Shown piece after piece: positions 34,816 through 44,105 of a stretch of DNA of 64,000 nt. This stretch comes from Actinostola sp. cb2023 (taxonomy: Eukaryota; Cnidaria; Anthozoa; Actiniaria; Actinostolidae), in contig JAUJYZ010001121.1 in the NCBI GenBank assembly GCA_033675265.1, forward strand, positions 48,240 to 112,239, in the 5' to 3' direction. The notes beneath the pieces are model-generated. The model saw only the letters and a list, made by a program, of their open reading frames with translations. It was not told the DNA's origin and searched no databases. The position numbers were made by a program, and so were the translations under genes. Numbering within the stretch: position 1 is the stretch's first letter; every line of letters starts with the position of its first letter.

Positions 34816-35200
34816 CCATCACGCCGAGTGTTGCCTTAAACCCTTGTGAATATAGCCAAAGTTGTGTACAGTCGAGTGTGACTTAAAAACCCTATGGCTT
34901 GTGAATATAGCCAAAGTTGTGTACAGTCGAGTGTGACTTAAAAACCCTTGTGGACCGTAGCCAAAGTAGTATACTTTACGGCCGAGTGTGGCCTAAAAAC
35001 CCTTGTGCTCTGTACCAAAGTGAAATACAGTCGAGTGTGACTTATTAAAAAACCCTTGTGGATTGTAGCCAAAGTTATACATAGTCGAGTGTGACTTAAA
35101 ACCCCTTGTGAATGTAGCTAAAGTGGTAGTGACCACAACCCCTTGGTAGTTTGAATGCATACAGCAAAAGTGGTATACTGGCCGAGTGTGGCCAAAAAGC
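34816..35200 (+). repeat. Degenerate ~49-57 bp tandem repeat, about seven units
   Basis: Units contain AGTCGAGTGTGACTTAAAAA, CCCTTGTGAATATAGCC and AAAGTTGTGTAC in varying forms. The minus-strand frame at 34993-35271 runs through the array and is not evidence for a gene. Confidence 0.7.
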
Positions 35201-36253
35201 CCCTCCCGGTCGAGGCGCCGGTGGAACACATGCAGCCCAAGCGAGCGGTTTTCTACAGATTTTTGGGCCAAAAATATTGAACTACAAGACGGGAATCATT
35301 TGCATAATTCTTCTCTCAGGCTAGTCTCATAAAATATTCAAGTTGACACCTTTACCAGTAGCCGGCAAAAGAAACCAATGCATTGTCCTTGACTGATTTG
35401 TCTTTCACGGGTCGCTGGGCGGGATCAGAACAATCAACGCAAATATATTTTTTGTTTGGTCCAAATATAATGGTACGTACTAAAGATCCCCGCCCCTTGA
35501 TGTGGTCGATTTAGAGCTTGTACGATGTGTACACAAGCACGATATGTGATCGTGCAAGAGTTCCCTGTCCCTTTAATGAGGTTGATTTTATAGAGCTTTG
35601 ATGGAAAAGTGTTCCCTTCCGGGAAACCGTGTATGAAGAGTGGGATTCTCAGCCTGAAACAGGAGTACAACTCTCCCCCCAGTTTACCTGGGTCTGGCTG
35701 TTTTCCTTCCTCTCCTGCCGGTTTCTCTGTCCATGGTAAAACTTGTGGATCTAATAAAATATTGATGATCACAAAAGGTGTTTTACAGAAGGTTCTTCAG
35801 ACCTTCAGCATCACATTGATGTCACGAAGTCCATCAAAAGACAGACGTACGCTGCATCACCATGGACGTTGAAACCCAGGAGAATCTCGAGGGAATAACA
35901 GCCTCCTTTTTCGTGACCCTGAAACGTTTGTACTCTCTGTGGCTAGTGTCCCGGAGAGTTCCTTAGCGAGCACGAATTTTGCATATCAGAAGTTGAAAAC
36001 AAAACGTCGAGGTTTTCCAATGCATGAGTTCCACACTAGAACAAGGGATTCACTTGTAGAATGGGAGGAATGCCCTGTTTTCTTCATTTCAACCCAGCTA
36101 TTTAGCAGTCGAACGAAAGGTATGGCACCCCTTTTTCTCGTCCATATCTCATTATATATTCGTGTGTATTGTAGGTACTTAGAATATACTACTATTCAGC
36201 TTATGTTGAATATCATTTTAAAACAATCTCACAGGGGTGATAGGCACTTTAAG
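35201..36253. other. Intergenic sequence up to the Ngaro-like element
   Basis: Short frames on both strands (for example 35434-35772 minus and 35939-36391 plus) have no recognisable domain. The last ~65 bases are an inverted copy of sequence at 33895-33960. They form the left half of the host repeat into which the Ngaro-like element inserted. Confidence 0.45.
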
Positions 36254-36415
36254 CTATTCTCACTGATAAGATTGCCACGAACCTTGGTCTCAAAGCATGC
36301 GCTCAGTTATGCACACCTTCAAAACCAATCCCGCAGGCATATCATCTCCCAGGGGTATTCCACGGGGCATATAATCGGCCAAACCCTGTAATTCGGCCCT
36401 TTTCGCGGAGTTACG
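36254..36415 (+). repeat. Split direct repeat A1
   Basis: 162 bp starting CTATTCTCACTGATAAGATT, essentially identical to 43777-43938. A fixed offset of 7,523 bases holds throughout. Confidence 0.9.
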
Positions 36416-36467
36416 TCATCAAGCCAGGAGAAGGATTGATTTCTCGTCGCCGAAGCACCGAAAAAGT

Positions 36468-36632
36468 ATGGCCTCTGTACAACCAAGGCAAGCAGACCCA
36501 GCAGCGGTGAATGCACTCCTAGACCAAGCCCCAAACAACGCTGCCGTGGCAGTTCCTGCAGTTCGTCAACCAGTCGACCCTAATGATAACAACGCTGGCC
36601 AGCCAGAAGCTATTGCACAACAAGAGGTATAG
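36468..36632 (+). CDS. Possible gag 5' exon, 54 codons
   Basis: The frame starts MASVQPRQADPAAVNALLDQ and is rich in Ala, Pro, Gln and Asn. It ends in CAAGAG|GTATAG, where the stop overlaps a donor-like GTATAG. A long repeat-filled gap follows before the next gag segment at 38666, which opens just after pyrimidine-rich sequence and a CCGAGCCAG acceptor-like site. An intron between them is plausible. The simplest joining does not keep the frame, so the link is unproven. Confidence 0.35.
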   Translation: MASVQPRQADPAAVNALLDQAPNNAAVAVPAVRQPVDPNDNNAGQPEAIAQQEV

Positions 36633-36974
36633 TGAAACCACATGTCATTCATTTGTACCGGTTCTTTATTCAGTCTCGCATCCCGGCAATTCGCGTAGCT
36701 TTTCTCTCCCGCCGCGGTACTCGTGCTAGACTTTGTGCTATAGTTTTCCTAGGCCTCGCTATATGTTCCCCTGTCGGTGTTCATTATTATTATTTTATTT
36801 TTTTTCCCCGCGCCACGTGTATGTTTGTCACTTTTCCCAGGCTATCCTAGCTCGCATATTTACATACTCGCCGTTACCCACGCACATGGTTTACCCCTCG
36901 TTTTCGTACTCTCTAATACTCGGCGTAAGTTTCCGCGCTATGCCGTGTCTTCGGATATTTCATTACATAATGTA

Positions 36975-37555
36975 TCCTTATCAACTATGGGTCGTATTTC
37001 GACCCCGGTTTCGGTAGTCTGGTCGTTTTCCGACCCTTCGCCTAATTCAGGTCTGGTCGTGTGTCGACCCCGGTTTCGGTAGTCTGGTCGTTTGTCGACC
37101 CTTAGCCAAATTCAGATCTGGTCGTGTGTCGACCCCGTTTCGGTAGTCTGGTCGTTTGTCGACCCTTAGCCAAATTCAGGTCTGGTCGTGTGTCGACCCT
37201 GTTTCGGTAGTCTGGTCGTTTGTCGACCCTTAGCCAAATTCAGGTCTGGTCGTGTGTCGACCCTGTTTCGGTAGTCTGGTCGTTTGTCGACCCTTAGCCA
37301 AATTCAGGTCTGGTCGTGTGTCGACCCCAGTTTCGGTAGTCTGGTCGTTTGTCGACCGTTAGCCAAATTCAGGTCTGGTCGTGTGTCGACCCCGGTTTCG
37401 AGTCTGGTCGTTTGTCGACCGCTAGCCTAATTCAGGTCTGGTCGTATGTCGACCCCGGTTTCGAGTCTGTCGTTTTCGACCGTTAGCCATATTCATATCT
37501 GGTCGTTGTCGACCCCGGTTTCTAGTTTGGTCGTCGGTCGACCCTTAGCCAAAGT
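36975..37555 (+). repeat. ~64-bp tandem repeat in the Ngaro 5' region, about nine copies
   Basis: Each unit has two related halves, CTGGTCGTGTGTCGACCC and CTGGTCGTTTGTCGACCC, joined by CGGTTTCGGTAGT and TTAGCCAAATTCAGGT. GTCGAC therefore recurs about every 30 bases. The last units are degenerate. Confidence 0.9.
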
Positions 37556-37959
37556 GGGAAGTGTTTAGTCGCAGTGTATGCTTAAGCGTGGGGCTTTCTA
37601 CAGTCAACGGGATCCTACATTAGTAACTTATTCCTAGCTATAGGTTACGGGACTTATTTTGTAATTGTGCATTTCGTGCGTTATATAGCGGTAGGGCTGT
37701 CTATGTAAAATTATCTCGTATTAGATTTCGTTTGGTATCTGTAAGTTTTGGAAGTTTAAAGGTATATATAGGAACGGAGTTCAATCAACGCAGATTAGAA
37801 CATCGTGATGTGGATCTTTAATTTACCACGTATGTCTTTGGCAACGTAGAATTTGCTGTATCTAGACTCCGCCGTACAAAAATCAATTTAGGAGTAAGTA
37901 TTGTTAAGGTATACATCCAGTATTTTGTAAAGCGACTTTACATGTGCACTTTATCTCGA

Positions 37960-38626
37960 TATTTGCTTTACTTTATTAATTTATCGTTTTTTAATTAATT
38001 AATTTTTCATTTATTTGTTTTTCATTTATTTCATTTTTTATTTATTTATTTTTCATTTACGTATTTTTCATTTATTTTTCACATGGCGGTACTTAGTTCT
38101 CATTGCAATTTGTCGGAGCCACCACCTCTAGCCAATATTTCCCGGTAGTTTTTTAGTTATTCTTTTTTTAGTTATTTATTAATTTATTTTATTAATTTAT
38201 CGTTTTTTAATTAATTTATTTTTCATTTATTTGTTTTTCATTTTATTTCATTTTTATTTATTTATTTTTCATTTACTTCTTTTTCATTTATTTTTCACAC
38301 TCTATCACATGGCGGTATTTAGTTCTCATCGCAATTTGTTGTGGCCACTACCTATAGCCAATCATTTCCCGGTAGTTATGGATTTCATTTAGTTATTTAT
38401 TTATTTATTTAATTAATTTATCGTTTATCAATCAATTTATTTTTCCATTTATTTGTTTTTCATTTATTTAATTTTTATTTATTTATTTTTCATTTACTTA
38501 TTTTTCATTTATTTATTTCCCACTCACTTATTTTTTCACTTATTTATTTATTCATTTTCTCAGTTATTTATTCATTTATCTTTTATTTTTTATTTATTTT
38601 TTATTAATTAATATTTTTATTTTATT

Positions 38627-38661
<35 letters not shown>

Positions 38662-38665
38662 TTTT
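37960..38665 (+). repeat. TTTATT-rich low-complexity tract with ~200-bp higher-order repeats
   Basis: Two to three blocks repeat AATTTATCGTTTTTTAATTA, many TTTTTCATTTATTT motifs, then CACATGGCGGTA and CAATTTGT with CCCGGTAGTT. The tract ends directly before the gag segment. Confidence 0.85.
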
Positions 38666-39118
38666 TTGTCCGAGCCAGGAACCGAGTGCAGTCGGGAACA
38701 TGCGCGAAGCACAGACATGCGTCAGCACCTGGCCCGCCCCGCAGGAATTTTCGACCCCCACGCTTCACTGGCGGCCCTGGAGCAGCTGGTGGACACTGCC
38801 AGAACCAAGGGCGAATATAGGGCCAGTCGCTTCAACGTGGTCCTCCGTCAAACCAGGCCGCTTCTACTCAACCCTGCGTTCCAGCAGCTCCTCCTAAAGC
38901 TAGTGGGAGATACGGAGGAGGTGGCGATAGCTAAAGAAATTCAGAAGGCCCTGAAGTCAGCACCACCAGCCATGCCCTCCTTAGCCGGAAGAGCTCGCGC
39001 TAGCCCCTACTCCACCATGGGCGCGGGCCACTCCGTTAGTTGTTTTACTTGCGGAAAAAGAGGACATATTGCCCGCACATGCTGGTCCAGAGGCGGACCC
39101 AGGCCAGATGGCAACTGA
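38666..39118 (+). CDS. Gag-like protein segment with CCHC zinc knuckle
   Basis: About 150 residues, open from a TTG (no ATG) and therefore probably an internal exon or a truncated frame. A helical region (about 33-97) is followed by SCFTCGKRGHIARTC, a C-x2-C-x4-H-x4-C zinc knuckle at residues 126-139 that would bind the element's RNA. It ends at a TGA at 39116. In YR retroelements gag packages the RNA template. Confidence 0.7.
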   Translation: MSEPGTECSREHARSTDMRQHLARPAGIFDPHASLAALEQLVDTARTKGEYRASRFNVVLRQTRPLLLNPAFQQLLLKLVGDTEEVAIAKEIQKALKSAPPAMPSLAGRARASPYSTMGAGHSVSCFTCGKRGHIARTCWSRGGPRPDGN

Positions 39119-39935
39119 CCTTGTGGACTATTAGTAACAAACATGTATCATTAAACGCTGTTGTTAAATCTTGGCCTGTTTACCATTAAACGTTGCCGTT
39201 GGAAGTCTTAGCCTGTTATCTTACTCCCGCCGCCATCAGTTCTCACAGGGGAATAATATCGGTCCTCGGATACACAGGGTAACTGGGGGGGAATGCAGTT
39301 TATTACTTTCATATTTTTCACAAGCCTCCGCATTTTGCGTTACCAACAACCCTCTTAGGGCCACAACTATTTCCCCCCGTTTTTCTGCGTTCACTAGCGA
39401 TGCTATCGTTTTATTGTCTTGCGTAAGCAGGTATCCATCCACCAGTCGATCATAATTTTAATCTGTAACGGCTACTCACCAGTACCAATATAAAATAATA
39501 AAAGTATTCGGCACAAAAATAGCAACCATAACATGTACCAGCACAACTATTCATGATATGGCATTACGACTATACGGTTCTACCTCCCCTACTCATTATC
39601 TATACCCACTACGCTCTAGGGGGTCTGCTAAGAGGCCAGTCCCAAGGCCACCAATTACACTTGCGATATTTAGCCGCGTTATAGAGACGTTTATTTAGGG
39701 ATATCCACCGCATCCCCTCGCGTATTCACTTTCGCTTATTTGGGATATGGTTAGGTTCGACCCCACACCCCAACCCTCCATCCTCCCCTAACCAGTCGGA
39801 CCAGAAGGGGAATCTAAACTCACCCCCTATAACCTGTCTTAGGACGGGTTCCTGGTCCGGCCCGGTTGGGGAGGTCTTCCTCTCCCTCACGCGCGCTCAG
39901 CTTCCTAATCCTCACTCCGTCTCTCCTCTCTGTAG
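39119..39935 (+). other. Gag-RT intergenic or intronic spacer of the Ngaro-like element
   Basis: No conserved domain is seen. The segment ends in a pyrimidine-rich stretch and TCTCTGTAG directly before the frame that encodes RT, which looks like a 3' splice site. Frames inside it on both strands are unrelated to known domains. Confidence 0.5.
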
Positions 39936-42068
39936 ATTAGGAGTCGCTTCGACTTCGAAGCAGCCATCGCCTTCAGTAAGTCGAACCCCCATGCAGAGAG
40001 CTGGTGCGATTGGGAGGGAAACCCCCCTGGCTGGGCCGGGCCACTCCCGTCCATCGACATGGTGTCCAAAGGGGTCGTAGTTGCTTCTCCGCGCTGGATG
40101 CGTTTTCGCAACCCAGACAGTTTCGTGGCCGGAAACCTGGCCAACCACATCGGGCAATGGGAAAACATCCTTCAAGGGTACTCTAAGGCAGACGACATCC
40201 TACGATGGCTTTCAGAGGGCGTCGCGGTGCAAGAGTTCTTCCAGCCCTTCCGCGGAACGTTCCAGGGGGTAGCGTACAACAGTGAGCGACCTCCCCCGAG
40301 AGTTTTCCCTAACTCGATGTCATGCCGGGGCTTCGAGAATTTCATCTCCCGCACCATCGCCGACAGAGTAAGAAATGGATCGCTCATCGTCTGGGGTAGG
40401 GTAGGGGAAACAACCCCTCCCCACCTGGTCATGCCCATTACCATGGAGCCCAATAAGCCACGCATGTGCCACGATGAAAGGTTTTTGAACTGCTGGATCC
40501 GGGACTGCCCCTTCACACTAGACTACATCACCGATCTCCCTCGCTACGTGGGCCCGGGGCACTTCCAAACAACCTTTGACGACAAAAGCGGCTACGACCA
40601 CGTACGACTCCACCCGTCCAGCGCTACGTTTCTTGGCCTGGAGTGGTACGGTTGGTACTTCGCGTACACCACCCTGCCGTTTGGCTGGAAGGCCAGTGCG
40701 TTCCTGTACCAGACCATAGGCTTAGCCGCTACCCACTTCATACGCTCGTCAGGGGTGCCTTGTTCCCAATACATCGATGATAGGCATATCGGCCAATTAC
40801 GGCTAGCCGCAGACACCGGCACGATCCAGAACCTCGAACTGTCCGAGATGGCCACGTTCATCGCCTGCTCTGTCATCGTTTCTCTCGGTTACTTCATCGG
40901 CCTACGCAAAAGCTGCCTGTTCCCGAAGACGGCGGTGCGCTTCCTAGGGTACATCTGCGACTCAGAGAAGCAAGCATTTATCCTCCCCAAAGATAAAATA
41001 ACTAAGTTTGCCACGCTAAGAGAAACAATCCTCAGCCAGAAAACAGTTTCCCTCAAAAACCTGCAGAAATTCTCCGGAAAGACTACATCGTTCTCGCTGT
41101 TGGTGCCAGCAGCCAAGCTATTCTCCAACGCAGCGTACCAAGCCATCTCAAAAGCCGGCAGAGGTCCGTCTCGCCCCATCCACATCTCGCTCCTCCCTTG
41201 GGCTTCGGAGAAGCACGTGTCCGTCACTTTGTTCTCAGATGCTTCCCACTCCGGTTGGGGTGGCCGTTTGTCGTCTCCCGGTCTAGATAACAAGGAGACT
41301 CGCGGCTACTGGGACGAGGACACTCGAGCCCAACCCATCGTCGTCAAGGAGGCCCAAGCCCTTATACGGACGCTCGAGGCTCTGTTGGGAGATGTCTACA
41401 ACGTCAGGGTGGACGCTTTCGTCGACAACAAAACCCTGTTGGACTGTTGGACGCGACAGGCATCCAAGCATCCAGCCATCAGCGCCGTCATGAAGCGCCT
41501 GTTCTTCTTTACGATGTCCCGCAACCTCCTCCTCAACATGCTTCTAGTGCCTTCCCGAGCGAACCTAGCCGACGGCGCGTCCCGGGTAGTGTCCGACTTA
41601 GACTGCTCGCTAGACCCGCTCGTGTGGTATCGTATCGAGTCAGCGTTTGGCCCTCACACCATTGATCTGATGGCCCTCCCCAGTAACGTCATGCTGGACC
41701 GCTCGGGTCGCCCACTGCGGTTCTTCGCACAACTGCCACACCCTGAGTGCGAAGGAACCAACATCTTTGCCCAAAGCCTGGCCTCTCATGAAAACGCCTA
41801 CGTATTCCCTCCCTTTACCCTCATCGGACCGCTTCTCAAACACCTCCAAGGTCAGTGGTGCCCATTCTCCATCGTGGTCCCCGATTTATTTCCTCGCAGA
41901 TACTGGTGGCCACTATTGTGTCGCAGAGCTTCGGCCTCGTTCCAACTCGGCGCCAAAGGAGACCGTGGCGTGCTTATCTTCCCAGCTAAGAAAGGAGACG
42001 CGCCTTGGGTTCACCGCCCCCTCCAATGGGACTTATGGGTGTTTCGAGTGCTGCCAAGCGAGTGCTAG
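39936..42068 (+). CDS. Reverse transcriptase-RNase H polyprotein of the Ngaro-like element
   Basis: The frame is open from 39936, just after TCTCTGTAG; the first ATG is at 40059 (669 residues from there). Residue numbers count from that ATG. RT motif A is FDDKSGYDHV (D174/D175), motif B is LPFGWKASAF (206-215) and motif C is QYIDDRH (catalytic D240, D241). RNase H follows with FSDASHSGWGG (D394), VKEAQAL (E431), FVDNKTLLD (D456) and SRANLADGASR (D505). The C-terminal ~150 residues (HTIDLMA, NIFAQSL, FPRRYWWPL) resemble the extra domain found after RNase H in many YR retroelements. The protein would copy the element's RNA into DNA. All catalytic residues are present. I use 39936 because protein-like sequence (SRFDFEAAIAF) continues upstream of the ATG. 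Confidence 0.88.
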   Translation: MRSRFDFEAAIAFSKSNPHAESWCDWEGNPPGWAGPLPSIDMVSKGVVVASPRWMRFRNPDSFVAGNLANHIGQWENILQGYSKADDILRWLSEGVAVQEFFQPFRGTFQGVAYNSERPPPRVFPNSMSCRGFENFISRTIADRVRNGSLIVWGRVGETTPPHLVMPITMEPNKPRMCHDERFLNCWIRDCPFTLDYITDLPRYVGPGHFQTTFDDKSGYDHVRLHPSSATFLGLEWYGWYFAYTTLPFGWKASAFLYQTIGLAATHFIRSSGVPCSQYIDDRHIGQLRLAADTGTIQNLELSEMATFIACSVIVSLGYFIGLRKSCLFPKTAVRFLGYICDSEKQAFILPKDKITKFATLRETILSQKTVSLKNLQKFSGKTTSFSLLVPAAKLFSNAAYQAISKAGRGPSRPIHISLLPWASEKHVSVTLFSDASHSGWGGRLSSPGLDNKETRGYWDEDTRAQPIVVKEAQALIRTLEALLGDVYNVRVDAFVDNKTLLDCWTRQASKHPAISAVMKRLFFFTMSRNLLLNMLLVPSRANLADGASRVVSDLDCSLDPLVWYRIESAFGPHTIDLMALPSNVMLDRSGRPLRFFAQLPHPECEGTNIFAQSLASHENAYVFPPFTLIGPLLKHLQGQWCPFSIVVPDLFPRRYWWPLLCRRASASFQLGAKGDRGVLIFPAKKGDAPWVHRPLQWDLWVFRVLPSEC

Positions 42069-42226
42069 CTAGCGCCAAGGAGTGCATTTGTTATTCATTT
42101 GTCCTTTTTCCCATACCTTTGTGCTAAATTCAGTTTCAATAAAATGTTCCAACTCAGCCCCATGCATGTCGCCGGTGTGTTTGTCCTCCCCCTGCCCAGT
42201 CGTGCCTCTACCCTATCTTATCCTAC

Positions 42227-43600
42227 TTGTGTGTTTGTTTTCCCCAGCCCCTACCGATAGTACCCAGGTTGTGGAAACCCGCTGTTCAATGCCCCGCGTG
42301 TTGCTACCCCAACGACGAGACGTTTCTCTTTTGCCAGCAATGTGGATACAACAGAAAGCCCAACCCAGACACGCAATCCCCCAGGGTCCCACTCGACCTT
42401 GAAGCAATCAACGCTCGGCTGGATGCTCTTAGCTGCGCGAAAGACGCCAAACCTTACGAGCGGCAAAAGTCTCGGCTCCAGCAGGAGCTCGAAAGCTTCC
42501 TCGGCTCGCTACCCACGGCAAAATTATTGTCACAGGCTGGCCCTGCCGACATCACGCGGTTCCTAGTATGGAAGGATAAGGGCGGGAAAACAAAAGTTCA
42601 CTCGCCGTCCTGTAGGCACTTCGGCACCAGTCCCACGACACGTCCCCGGTGTACCTGCCCCTCTAGGTTAGCAGCGGGCACCATCAATAGCCTGATCGGG
42701 AAGCTCCGCTCCATTTTCATCAACTTGGGCAAGGGCGGCGAGTGGAACGACATCCTGGGCATAGGCAACCCTGCCTCCCATGTCAGCGTCAAACAATACC
42801 TAGCATCGGTGCGAGAGGAGCAGGCCCAAGCGAGGGTGACCCCGAAGCAAGCCACTCCCTTGTTGTTCGACAAGCTAGCGCAGCTGTGCTCCTTCCTAAA
42901 ACAACAGACCTTTGCCAACTCGTCACGCCCCACACAATGCTACCTGTTTGCAAGAGATTTAGCTTTCTTCTGCCTTGATTTCTTCTCGGGAGATCGCGCG
43001 TCCGATTTAGGCCGGATACACACCAAAGAAATCCTGGCGACCCCCAAAGGCGATGGCCTGTTGTTTCGCCACACGTTTGGTAAAACACTCCGGGGAAAGG
43101 ACTCCAATACATTCGTCATTAAAAGGTGTCAAGACGCGACAGTATGCCCCGTAAGCAACTTGGAATTGTACATACAATTGTGCGACTTGATGCCCGTTAA
43201 TCTTCGGGATGGCTATCTGTTTAGAGCCACAAACAAGCAGGGCGCTATAAGCAATCAACCTTTCGTGGGATCCGCCGTGGCCAACCGCCTTGAACTTCAC
43301 CTGAAAGCCCTTAATATCCACCAAGGGGAGACGATGCACAGCTTCCGCAGCGGGTGTTCGATCACCCTCTCCCTCCTTGGGGTATCTACCCAGGACGTGG
43401 CGTCGCACGTGGGATGGAAGTCCCTTTCCACCGCCGAGTACTATTCCCAGTGCGACAAGGTCATGAACTTCGACCGAGCAGCTTCGGCGTTGGCCAAGAG
43501 CACCGAGGCACTCCCAGACCGGCCCCCTATCGCCTCGTCCATGGCCGAGAATTTCCGAGCTCAAAACGACACCCGGGACTGGTCGCTCGCGTTCCCATAA
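42227..43600 (+). CDS. Tyrosine recombinase (integrase) of the Ngaro-like element
   Basis: 457 residues from the first ATG, but a splice-acceptor-like TTTGTTTTCCCCAG ends at 42247, so translation may really enter from an upstream exon. An N-terminal zinc-ribbon pair (CPACC at 22-26 and CQQC at 36-39) precedes a core-binding region (about 210-255). The catalytic set is R257 (GDRASDL), H371/R374 (MHSFRSG), H394 with W397 (SHVGW) and a tyrosine at 405 or 406 (STAEYYS). This is the R...HxxR...H/W...Y signature of tyrosine recombinases. It would integrate the circular cDNA by crossover, here probably at the CTAT core. No inactivating change is seen. Confidence 0.88.
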   Translation: MCVCFPQPLPIVPRLWKPAVQCPACCYPNDETFLFCQQCGYNRKPNPDTQSPRVPLDLEAINARLDALSCAKDAKPYERQKSRLQQELESFLGSLPTAKLLSQAGPADITRFLVWKDKGGKTKVHSPSCRHFGTSPTTRPRCTCPSRLAAGTINSLIGKLRSIFINLGKGGEWNDILGIGNPASHVSVKQYLASVREEQAQARVTPKQATPLLFDKLAQLCSFLKQQTFANSSRPTQCYLFARDLAFFCLDFFSGDRASDLGRIHTKEILATPKGDGLLFRHTFGKTLRGKDSNTFVIKRCQDATVCPVSNLELYIQLCDLMPVNLRDGYLFRATNKQGAISNQPFVGSAVANRLELHLKALNIHQGETMHSFRSGCSITLSLLGVSTQDVASHVGWKSLSTAEYYSQCDKVMNFDRAASALAKSTEALPDRPPIASSMAENFRAQNDTRDWSLAFP

Positions 43601-43705
43601 TATCCAAGAGTTTCTGAGTTTTGGAGAGAAGCCAATATATTAAATGTTCACTCTCGTTACAACCATGTGGTTACGTCGTCGTATTGAAGCCATAGGGGAG
43701 CCGGA

Positions 43706-43780
43706 GGCAAAATCTATCCCCATAACCTAAGCATGCTGAGACAATGAGTGGCTATCGCGTCAGTGAGAATGATCTACTAT
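43706..43780 (+). repeat. Split direct repeat B1
   Basis: 75 bp, GGCAAAATCTATCCCCATAA to GATCTACTAT, nearly identical to 44031-44105. Its last four bases, CTAT, are also the first four of A2. Confidence 0.9.
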
Positions 43781-43938
43781 TCTCACTGATAAGATTGCCA
43801 CGAACCTTGGTCTCAAAGCATGCGCTCAGTTATGCACACCTTCAAAACCAATCCCGCAGGCATATCATCTCCCAGGGGTATTCCACGGGGCATATAATCG
43901 GCCAAACCCTGTAATTCGGCCCTTTTCGCGGAGTTACG
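43777..43938 (+). repeat. Split direct repeat A2
   Basis: Copy of A1 (36254-36415), overlapping the end of B1 by CTAT. A diverged continuation follows to about 43970, then B2. Confidence 0.9.
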
Positions 43939-44030
43939 CCGTCACGCAAGGGAGAAGGATTGATTTTCACACACCCTCCTCCCCTTCGGCGACGATCGTG
44001 TACACCCCTCTCTCTGCCACTCATTGCCTC

Positions 44031-44105
44031 GGCAAAATCTATCCCCATAACTTAAGCATGCTGAGACAATGAGTGGCTATCGCGTCAGTGAGAATGATCT
44101 ACTAT
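44031..44105 (+). repeat. Split direct repeat B2 (right end of the element)
   Basis: Copy of B1 ending GATCTACTAT. The host sequence ATACAG follows at 44106. Confidence 0.9.

Larger units (their letters stand above)
36254..44105 (+). mobile_element. Ngaro-like tyrosine-recombinase retrotransposon, near complete (7.85 kb)
   Basis: Gene order on the plus strand is gag zinc knuckle, RT-RNase H, tyrosine recombinase. The termini are split direct repeats: A1 at the left end, then B1, A2 and B2 at the right end. This A1 ... B1-A2-B2 layout is the hallmark of Ngaro/PAT-type YR retroelements, which are thought to integrate through a circular intermediate and leave no target duplication. The tetranucleotide CTAT occurs at the left edge, the B1/A2 junction and the right edge. 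The RT and recombinase frames are intact, so this is a recent copy. The coding part is visibly more GC-rich than the flanks. Confidence 0.88.

Noticed and set aside
36632..37082. Plus-strand frames near the Ngaro 5' end
   Set aside because: They run into the 64-bp repeats and the T-rich stretch and show no conserved motif.
39905..43564. Long minus-strand frames opposite the Ngaro RT and recombinase
   Set aside because: They are antisense shadows of GC-rich coding sequence with no domains of their own.
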